DNA of 39,529 bases from Oerskovia enterophila (GTDB taxonomy: Bacteria > Actinomycetota > Actinomycetes > Actinomycetales > Cellulomonadaceae). Within the stretch, counting starts at the first letter, position 1; every line of letters starts with the position of its first letter. Under the pieces are notes generated by a model. It ran no database searches. It was not told the DNA's origin and saw nothing but the letters and a program-made list of their open reading frames with translations. This document shows positions 33,648 through 39,529 of the stretch, piece after piece. A program made the position numbers and the translations under genes. The stretch covers positions 1 through 39,529 of the forward strand of contig NZ_MAQA01000045.1 of NCBI RefSeq assembly GCF_001692445.1, given 5' to 3'.

Positions 33648-35015
33648 TCAGCTCACGTTGTCCGTGTAGTCGACGTCCTTGGTCTCCTTGCTCACGAGCA
33701 GCGCCACGAGCGTCAGGACCGACATGGCCGACAGGTAGACCCCGACGAGCACGGGCGAGCCGTCGGCCTGCTCCCACAGCGCGACCGCGATGAACGGCGC
33801 GACGGCCGCCCCGAGGATCGACGACAGGTTGTAGGCGATCGCGGAGCCCGTGTACCGGACGTTGGCGGGGAAGAGCTCGGGCAGGATCGCGGCCATGGGG
33901 CCGAACGTCAGACCCATGAGCGTGAAGCCCACGATCAGGAGCGTCATGACGCCCACGGTCCCGCCCGTGAACAGCGGCACGAACAGGGCACCGAACACGA
34001 TGATCGCGACGGTCGTCCAGATGAGGTGCTTGCGGCGGCCGAACCGCTCGGCCATCGGGCCCGAGACGAGCGTGAAGATCCCGAAGAACACGACGCCGAC
34101 GATGAGCATCACGAGGAAGTCGGTGCGTGCGTAGCCGAGACCCGGCGCGCCGCCGCTGCCCGCGGCGACCTCGGCGGGCGCGGTGCCGAACGTCAGCGTG
34201 AACGTCGTCATGAGGTAGAACAGCACGTAGGTCGCGAGCATGATGAACGTGCCGAGCACGATCTGGCGCCACGACGAGCGGAACACCTGCGCCACGGGCA
34301 GCTTGGCGACCGCGCCGGTCTCCACGACCTTCTGGAACGCGGGCGTCTCGACGAGCCGCAGGCGCACCCACAGGCCCACGATCACGAGGAGCGCGCTGGC
34401 CAGGAAGGGCACGCGCCAGCCCCACGCGGAGAACTGCGCGTCGGTCAGCGTCTCGGCGAGGACCAGGAACGTGGTGTTCGCGAGGATGAAGCCGATGGGC
34501 GCCCCGAGCTGGGGGAACGTGCCCCAGATCGCGCGCTTGCCCGCGGGGGCGTTCTCGGTCGCGAGCAGGGCCGCGCCGCTCCACTCGCCGCCGAGCCCCA
34601 GGCCCTGGCAGAAGCGCATGAGGACGAGCAGCGCGGGCGCGAGCACGGCCCACCCGGGCGTGGTCGACGGCGGCAGCAGGCCGATGAGGAACGTCGCGAC
34701 GCCCATGGTCAGGAGCGAGGCGACGAGCGTGCCCTTGCGTCCGATCCGGTCGCCGTAGTGGCCGAACACGATCGACCCCAGCGGACGCGCCACGAACGCG
34801 ACCCCGAACACCGCGAACGACGCGAGGAGCTGGGAGGTCCCGCCGTCGAGCGCCGAGAAGAAGACGGTCGGGAAGACGAGCACGGCCGCGGTCGCGTAGG
34901 CGTAGAAGTCGTAGAACTCGATCGACGTGCCGATGAGGCTCGCGAAGATCACGCGGCCCTTGCTGTTGACCGGCGCCTCGGGGTCGGCGGACGGGTGGAC
35001 GGCCGTAGTGGTCAC
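33648..35015 (-). CDS. MFS transporter, metabolite:H+ symporter (MHS) family
   Basis: A 455-residue protein with twelve predicted membrane helices. The opening SLIGTSIEFYDFYAYATAAV is the MHS-family signature. The loop motif GHYGDRIGRKGTLVASLL and its second-half counterpart GPMAERFGRRKHLI are present, as is GLGLGGEWSGAALLATENAP. MHS transporters import organic acids, osmolytes or aromatic acids by proton symport; the substrate is not readable here. It is transcribed alone from the region shared with the deaminase gene. Paired TTACCG motifs near 35080-35100 upstream of its start could be regulator sites. Confidence 0.92.
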   Translation of the reverse strand: MTTTAVHPSADPEAPVNSKGRVIFASLIGTSIEFYDFYAYATAAVLVFPTVFFSALDGGTSQLLASFAVFGVAFVARPLGSIVFGHYGDRIGRKGTLVASLLTMGVATFLIGLLPPSTTPGWAVLAPALLVLMRFCQGLGLGGEWSGAALLATENAPAGKRAIWGTFPQLGAPIGFILANTTFLVLAETLTDAQFSAWGWRVPFLASALLVIVGLWVRLRLVETPAFQKVVETGAVAKLPVAQVFRSSWRQIVLGTFIMLATYVLFYLMTTFTLTFGTAPAEVAAGSGGAPGLGYARTDFLVMLIVGVVFFGIFTLVSGPMAERFGRRKHLIWTTVAIIVFGALFVPLFTGGTVGVMTLLIVGFTLMGLTFGPMAAILPELFPANVRYTGSAIAYNLSSILGAAVAPFIAVALWEQADGSPVLVGVYLSAMSVLTLVALLVSKETKDVDYTDNVS

Positions 35016-35116
35016 GGGGGTGTGCTCCTGGTGCAGAGGATGGGTTCGGGGAGGTCTCCCTGCGCGCCGGAGGGGACCGTACTACCCGGTAACTTCCCTC
35101 CCACGGTAAGGACCGT

Positions 35117-35152
35117 GACCACATGGCGAAGTGGCCGTCTCGCGATGTGGTC
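35117..35152. promoter_or_regulatory. Inverted repeat upstream of the deaminase gene
   Basis: GACCACATGGCGA (35117-35129) and TCGCGATGTGGTC (35140-35152) are complementary at 12 of 13 positions with a 10-base centre. They lie in the 190-bp gap between the divergent MFS and deaminase genes and are a candidate operator for either one. Confidence 0.5.
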
Positions 35153-35205
35153 ATCACGGGAGCCGGGGGCATGATGGGAGGACGACCCCCTCACGAAGGA
35201 GAACC

Positions 35206-36243
35206 ATGCCCCTGCCCCTCCAGCCGACTCTGGACTTCGTCACCGGGCTGCCCAAGGCCGAGCTCCACCTGCACCTCGAAGGCACGCTCGAGCCGGACCT
35301 CAAGCTCCGCCTCGCCGAGCGCAACGGCATCGACATCGGCCAGAGCACCGTCGAGGAGGTCCAGGCGACCTACCGGTTCACCGACCTCACGAGCTTCCTC
35401 GCGGTCTACTACCCGGCCATGGACGTGCTGCAGACCGAGGACGACTTCTTCGAGCTCGCCCACGCGTACCTCCTGCGCGCGGCGGCCAACGGCGTCCAGC
35501 ACGCCGAGATGTTCTTCGACCCCCAGGCCCACACCTCGCGCGGCGTCCCGTTCGAGGCCGTCGTCAAGGGCTACCACCGCGCCGCGGCCGCCGCAGCAGA
35601 CTTCGGCGTCGACGCCGACCTCATCCTGTGCTTCCTGCGCGACCACTCGGCCGAGAGCGCGGCCGAGACCCTCGAGGCGTCGGTGCCGTTCAAGGACCTG
35701 ATCCTGGGCGTGGGCCTCGACTCCGACGAGCGGGGCAACCCGCCCGAGAAGTTCACCGCGGTGTTCGCGCGCGCCCGTGAGCTCGGCTACCGCCTGACGA
35801 TGCACTGCGACATCGACCAGGTCGGCAGCATCGACAACATCCGCACGGTCCTCGAGACCATCCAGGTCGACCGCATCGACCACGGCACCAACATCGTCGA
35901 GGACCCGGCGCTCGTCGCCGAGGTCAAGGCGCGCGGCATCGGCCTGACGAGCTGCCCCGTGTCCAACAGCTTCGTGACCGACGACATGAAGGCCGCCGAG
36001 GTCGCCCAGCTCCTGCGCGACGGCGTGAAGATCACGATCAACTCCGACGACCCCGCGTACTTCGGCGGGTACGTGGCCGACAACTACGCGGCGGTCGCCG
36101 CCAAGGCCGGCCTCACGTCCGAGGAGGTCGTGACGCTCGCGAAGAACTCGTTCGAGGCGTCCTGGATCGACGAGGACCGCCGGGCGGCCTACCTCGCGGC
36201 GGTCGACCGCTACGTCGAGCAGTACGAGCCGACCCGCCCGTAG
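35206..36243 (+). CDS. Adenine/adenosine deaminase-family amidohydrolase
   Basis: A 345-residue TIM-barrel enzyme starting MPLPLQPTLDFVTGLPKAEL with GAAGGAGA upstream. Metal ligands His21 and His23 are in ELHLHLEGTLEP, His200 in LTMHCDID, and Asp281-Asp282 in INSDDPAYFGGYV. The active-site His226 is in IDHGTNIVED. The SDDPAYFGGY form is that of adenine deaminases and N6-substituted-adenine deaminases, not typical adenosine deaminases. The proton-donor Glu of the usual HAGE motif is missing (HCDI). It probably deaminates a purine base or a related compound in salvage. The gene stands alone and ends in a long hairpin. Confidence 0.85.
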   Translation: MPLPLQPTLDFVTGLPKAELHLHLEGTLEPDLKLRLAERNGIDIGQSTVEEVQATYRFTDLTSFLAVYYPAMDVLQTEDDFFELAHAYLLRAAANGVQHAEMFFDPQAHTSRGVPFEAVVKGYHRAAAAAADFGVDADLILCFLRDHSAESAAETLEASVPFKDLILGVGLDSDERGNPPEKFTAVFARARELGYRLTMHCDIDQVGSIDNIRTVLETIQVDRIDHGTNIVEDPALVAEVKARGIGLTSCPVSNSFVTDDMKAAEVAQLLRDGVKITINSDDPAYFGGYVADNYAAVAAKAGLTSEEVVTLAKNSFEASWIDEDRRAAYLAAVDRYVEQYEPTRP

Positions 36244-36250
36244 CACGCCA

Positions 36251-36311
36251 CAGGTGCCCGACGGCGGAGCGCGCCTCGCGCGTGAGGCGAGCCTGCGCCG
36301 TCGGGCACCTG
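36251..36311 (+). terminator. Nested hairpin after the deaminase gene
   Basis: Outer arms CAGGTGCCCGACGGCG (36251-36266) and its complement (36296-36311) enclose a smaller GC-rich hairpin. The arms share the GCCCGACGGCGG core of the hairpins at 31981 and 33584. The remaining DNA to 36588, the leader of murA, contains TAATCT (36418-36423) as a possible -10 box but no ORF that I accept. Confidence 0.75.
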
Positions 36312-36588
36312 GGTGACGGGCGCCCCTGGCGCCCACCGAGCGGGTCCGGCCGGTGTCCCTGCTGGTCAGCGAGCTCTCGCGGGCCTCGCCGTCGTCGGAT
36401 CGGCCCCGGTGGGTGAATAATCTTCGGATGCCCCGCGTTGGGGGACAGGGAGCACGGCGCCGCGAGCGGCGTCCGCGCACCGACGCCCGAGCGGCCCACC
36501 AGGCCGCCGGCGGCAGGGGACGCACGGACCGAGTCGGACGCAGGACCCATCCGCACGACCATCGAGAGAGCTAGGCGACGACGACCAC

Positions 36589-37905
36589 ATGAACGATCTG
36601 CTGTACGTCAACGGTGGCACACCGCTCAACGGGACCATCACCGTGCGAGGGGCGAAGAACTTCGTCTCCAAGGCGATGGTGGCCTCCCTGCTCGGCGAGG
36701 GGCCCAGCGTGCTGCGCAACGTGCCGCAGATCCGCGACGTCGGCGTCGTGACGGGGCTGCTCGAGCTGCACGGCGTCAAGGTCGTCGCGGACGAGGTCGC
36801 GGGCACGCTGCACCTCGACCCGACCGACGTCGAGTCGGCGCACGTCGCGGACATCGACGCGCACGCCGGGTCGAGCCGCATCCCGATCCTCTTCTGCGGG
36901 CCGCTGCTGCACCGCCTGGGCGAGGCCTTCATCCCGGACCTGGGCGGGTGCCGGATCGGCGACCGCCCCATCAACTACCACCTGGACATCCTGCGCCAGT
37001 TCGGCGCCGTGGTGGACAAGCGCGAGCAGGGCATCCACATCCGCGCCCCGCGCCGCCTCCAGGGCACCAAGATCGCCCTGCCGTACCCGAGCGTCGGGGC
37101 CACCGAGCAGCTCCTGCTCACCGCGGTCCGCGCCGAGGGCATCACCGAGCTCTCGGGCGCCGCGATCGAGCCCGAGATCATGGACCTCATCGCCGTCCTG
37201 CAGAAGATGGGCGCGATCATCTCGGTCGACACCGACCGCGTGATCCGCATCGAGGGTGTCGACAAGCTCATGGGCTACCAGCACACCGCGCTGGGCGACC
37301 GCATCGAGGCGGCCTCCTGGGGCTCGGCGGCCCTCGCGACCGGCGGCGACATCACCGTCAAGGGCGCGACGCAGCCGGAGATGATGACCTTCCTCAACAC
37401 GTTCCGCAAGGTCGGTGGCGAGTTCGAGGTCCAGGAGGACGGCATCCGGTTCTACCACCCGGGCGGCGACCTCAACGCGATCGTGCTCGAGACGGCCGTG
37501 CACCCGGGCTTCATGACGGACTGGCAGCAGCCCCTCGTCGTGGCGCTCACGCAGGCCAAGGGCCTGTCGATCGTGCACGAGACGGTCTACGAGAACCGCT
37601 TCGGGTTCACCGACGCGCTGCGGGGCATGGGCGCGACGATCCAGGTCTACAAGGAGTGCCTGGGCGGGCTGCCGTGCCGGTTCGGGCAGCGCAACTTCCA
37701 CCACTCGGCCGTCATCTCGGGCCCCACGCCGCTGTCCGCGGCGGACATCGAGGTCCCCGACCTGCGCGGCGGGTTCAGCCACCTCATCGCGGCGCTCGCG
37801 GCCAAGGGCACGTCGACCGTGCGCGGCATCGGCCTGATCGACCGCGGGTACGAGTACTTCCAGGACAAGCTCGACGCGCTGGGAGCCGACGTCAGCCGCG
37901 GCTGA
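36589..37905 (+). CDS. murA: UDP-N-acetylglucosamine 1-carboxyvinyltransferase
   Basis: A 438-residue EPT-family enzyme for the first committed step of peptidoglycan synthesis: PEP plus UDP-GlcNAc gives enolpyruvyl-UDP-GlcNAc. The N-terminus MNDLLYVNGGTPLNGTITVR runs into the Lys-Asn pair of GAKNFVSKAM. The catalytic Cys121 is in LGGCRIGDRPINYHL, so the protein should be fosfomycin-sensitive by this residue. Later motifs are ALPYPSVGATEQLLLTAV, PEIMDLIAVLQKMGA, HPGFMTDWQQPLVVALTQAK and the final DRGYEYFQDKLDALGA. The start ATG 36589 has only a weak purine stretch upstream. The gene is single, and a hairpin follows. Confidence 0.94.
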   Translation: MNDLLYVNGGTPLNGTITVRGAKNFVSKAMVASLLGEGPSVLRNVPQIRDVGVVTGLLELHGVKVVADEVAGTLHLDPTDVESAHVADIDAHAGSSRIPILFCGPLLHRLGEAFIPDLGGCRIGDRPINYHLDILRQFGAVVDKREQGIHIRAPRRLQGTKIALPYPSVGATEQLLLTAVRAEGITELSGAAIEPEIMDLIAVLQKMGAIISVDTDRVIRIEGVDKLMGYQHTALGDRIEAASWGSAALATGGDITVKGATQPEMMTFLNTFRKVGGEFEVQEDGIRFYHPGGDLNAIVLETAVHPGFMTDWQQPLVVALTQAKGLSIVHETVYENRFGFTDALRGMGATIQVYKECLGGLPCRFGQRNFHHSAVISGPTPLSAADIEVPDLRGGFSHLIAALAAKGTSTVRGIGLIDRGYEYFQDKLDALGADVSRG

Positions 37906-37933
37906 CGGGCGCCGGTCACCGGGGATCGACCCA

Positions 37934-37969
37934 CGGGCGCGGGGCGTGCTGAGGCACGCGCCGCGCCCG
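37934..37969 (+). terminator. Hairpin terminator after murA
   Basis: CGGGCGCGGGGCGTGC pairs with GCACGCGCCGCGCCCG (one mismatch) around a 4-base loop, 29 bp after the murA stop. Confidence 0.75.
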
Positions 37970-38087
37970 TCGTCGTCCGCCGGCCCCGCTCACAGGCGCC
38001 GCACAGTCTCGTACCACCGGGCGCGCAGGTCGCACGGGCAGGGTGGGTCGTACGGGCGAAGGGCTCGCCCGGACAGGAGGAGCAGCC

Positions 38088-38387
38088 ATGCCGTCCGACA
38101 CGTCCCCCGCGAACGACCCCGCGCCGCACCCGGGGACCACCGAGCCTGCTGGGCCCACGGACCACGTCGGGCCCGGGGACCGGGCCGAGCCGCGCGGTGC
38201 CCGACGTCGGGCACTCACCTGGGGCGCGGGAGCCCTCACCTTCTCGGTGCTCACCCTGGGCGGCTTCGCGCTGACGAGCGCCCCGGCGGCCCCCGGGACG
38301 GGCACCACGACCGACGGCACGGGACCCGCCGTGGGTGCCACGTCGGACGCCCCGTCGGACATGACAAACCTCACCGACGAAGCATGA
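38088..38387 (+). CDS. Small single-pass membrane protein
   Basis: A 99-residue ORF starting at ATG 38088, with AGGAGGAG about 8 nt upstream supporting that start. The N-terminal 44 residues are Pro/Asp/Thr-rich and end in GARRRA. A membrane helix (LTWGAGALTFSVLTLGGFAL) follows, then a Thr/Gly/Ala-rich tail of about 35 residues. The positive cluster before the helix predicts an N-in orientation with the tail outside. No family is recognised. It lies 66 bp before an ABC transporter operon on the same strand and may be co-transcribed. Confidence 0.6.
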   Translation: MPSDTSPANDPAPHPGTTEPAGPTDHVGPGDRAEPRGARRRALTWGAGALTFSVLTLGGFALTSAPAAPGTGTTTDGTGPAVGATSDAPSDMTNLTDEA

Positions 38388-38453
38388 GGAACCCGACAGA
38401 ACGGGTGAAGGGCTGCACTGCCTGAGCGCTCCGGCCGGCACCAGGCTGGAGGC

Positions 38454-39488
38454 ATGGACAACGACAGCCTCGACCACGGCGCCTCGGGCCGCGACGCCCG
38501 CCAGGACGACCTCGTCATCGACGTGCAGGGCCTGCGCCGCAGGTACGCCAGCAGCACCCGCGGCGCCAAGGGATTCGAGGCGGTGGCGGGCGTCGACCTC
38601 CAGGTGCGCCGCGGCGAGCTCTTCGCGCTCCTCGGGACCAACGGCGCGGGCAAGACGTCGCTCCTCGAGGTCGTCGAGGGGCTCTCGCGCCCCACGGCCG
38701 GCACGGCCAAGGTCTTCGGCAAGGACCCCTACCGCGAGCGCGCCCAGGTCCGCCCGCGGATCGGGATCATGCTGCAGGAGGCCGGCTTCCCGTCCGACCT
38801 GACCGCGATCGAGACGGCGCGCATGTGGGCCGGGACGCTCGCGGCACCGCGCCCGGTCGAGGAGGCGCTCGACCTCGTCGCGCTCCGCGGCCGCGCCGAC
38901 GTGACGGTGACGTCGCTCTCGGGAGGCGAGCGGCGCCGTCTGGACCTCGCCCTGGCGCTCCTCGGACGCCCCGAGGTGCTGTTCCTCGACGAGCCGACCA
39001 CGGGCCTGGACCCGGAGAGCCGCCGCTCGGCCTGGGACCTGGTCCAGTCTCTGCTCGACGACGGCACGACCGTCGTCCTGACGACCCACTACCTCGAGGA
39101 GGCCGAGCGCCTCGCGGACCGGCTCGCGATCATGCACGGCGGCAGGATCGTCCAGGAGGGCACGGTCGCGGAGATCGTCGACGCCGAGCCCGCGCACGTC
39201 TACGTCGACGAGGCGAGCGTGCGCCCCCACCTCGCGGACCTCCCGCTCCTGCCGGGCGAGAGCCTCGAGCGCGTCGAGGGCGGCACGCTCTCGATCGCGA
39301 CGCGCGACCTCCAGCGCAGCCTCGCGGTGCTGCTTGCCTGGGCCGCCGACCGCGACGTGACGTTCGGCCGCATCGAGGCGCGCCCCGCGTCGCTCGAGCA
39401 GGCGTTCCTCGCGATCGCCGACGGGCCCGGCGCCTCGCGCCCCGGCCTTGCCTCCTCCACCATCGACCCGACGGAGCGTGCAGCATGA
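38454..39488 (+). CDS. ABC transporter ATP-binding protein (DrrA/CcmA type)
   Basis: A 344-residue ATPase. The Walker A motif is in ALLGTNGAGKTSLLEVVEGL. The Q-loop is GIMLQEAGFPSDLTAIET. The signature is VTSLSGGERRRLDLALALLG. The Walker B motif is VLFLDEPTTGLDPESR, and the switch His is in VLTTHYLEEAERLADRLAIM. The C-terminal extension of about 110 residues (HVYVDEASVRPHLADLPLLP to the RPASLEQAFLAIAD motif) is typical of exporters of the DrrA/CcmA/NodI type, for drugs, lipids or lantibiotics. The ATG 38454 has GGCTGGAGG upstream. The next gene overlaps by 4 bp (ATGA). The substrate cannot be told. Confidence 0.93.
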   Translation: MDNDSLDHGASGRDARQDDLVIDVQGLRRRYASSTRGAKGFEAVAGVDLQVRRGELFALLGTNGAGKTSLLEVVEGLSRPTAGTAKVFGKDPYRERAQVRPRIGIMLQEAGFPSDLTAIETARMWAGTLAAPRPVEEALDLVALRGRADVTVTSLSGGERRRLDLALALLGRPEVLFLDEPTTGLDPESRRSAWDLVQSLLDDGTTVVLTTHYLEEAERLADRLAIMHGGRIVQEGTVAEIVDAEPAHVYVDEASVRPHLADLPLLPGESLERVEGGTLSIATRDLQRSLAVLLAWAADRDVTFGRIEARPASLEQAFLAIADGPGASRPGLASSTIDPTERAA

Positions 39489-39529
39489 CCACCCTCGCCC
39501 AGACCCCCCGCCGCACGACCCGTGCCCTG
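39485..39529 (+). CDS. Start of the next gene, probable ABC permease, cut by the window edge
   Basis: The ATG at 39485 overlaps the ATPase stop codon (ATGA). Fifteen codons are visible: MTTLAQTPRRTTRAL. The overlap and the type of ATPase make an ABC-2 permease very likely, but the visible residues prove nothing about the function. Confidence 0.6.
   Translation, partial: MTTLAQTPRRTTRAL

Overview
The window is GC-rich actinobacterial DNA. Supporting signs are strong G/C third positions, frequent GTG starts and several apparently leaderless genes with a TANNNT box 6-7 nt before the start codon. An IclR regulator (NdgR/LtbR type) is divergent from leuCD, and there is a pair of GH3 glycosidases. 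Together these suggest a Micrococcales member of the Cellulomonadaceae/Promicromonosporaceae kind. That placement is an inference; no rRNA or other marker lies in the window.

Left chromosomal part (1-8750). A partial PH-domain membrane protein and a 55-residue membrane peptide (minus strand) are followed by a non-coding 31-bp tandem repeat, an NTF2-like protein and the ndgR / leuC-leuD divergon. ndgR and leuC share a short region in which one palindrome lies inside both promoters. After leuD come an F420/FMN luciferase-like oxidoreductase, a DUF808 membrane protein and lpdA, most closed by strong hairpin terminators.

Accessory island (about 8.75-25.75 kb). Immediately after the lpdA terminator begins a mosaic of decayed mobile DNA: two tyrosine-integrase N-terminal relics (8904 and 24214), pieces of IS481, ISL3 and IS5 elements, a nearly intact IS3-family element with a CTC target duplication, and the 3' half of a tRNA-Val(CAC) gene that looks like an attachment-site scar. 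The cargo is anti-phage DNA. First is a complete type I restriction-modification locus, hsdM-hsdS-(mrr)-(Cys-rich ORF)-hsdR, with an Mrr nuclease gene translationally coupled to hsdS. Second is a separate, promoter-led three-gene cassette (18269-21626). It encodes (i) a protein joining a PD-(D/E)XK-like N-terminus to a Rossmann methyltransferase domain whose catalytic NPP(F/Y) motif reads APPL, (ii) an HsdS-like protein with two target-recognition halves, and (iii) a helical protein with a HEPN-type R-x4-H motif. The reading frames overlap in series, so the products are probably made together. I regard this cassette as the best candidate for an undescribed defence system. The right edge holds remnants of a PUA/EVE-like ORF, a frameshifted ASCH-domain gene and a MarR-like tail.

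Right chromosomal part (25.98-39.5 kb). A TetR regulator is divergent from two GH3 beta-glycosidase genes. The first is a cytoplasmic-looking enzyme of normal domain order. The second is circularly permuted and membrane-anchored behind a highly charged N-terminus. Then come a PAS-SpoIIE phosphatase, an MHS-family MFS transporter, an adenine/adenosine-deaminase-like enzyme with an altered HAGE motif, murA, a small single-pass membrane protein and the start of an ABC transporter operon that runs off the window. Several intergenic hairpins in this part share a core GCCCGACGGCGG-like sequence.
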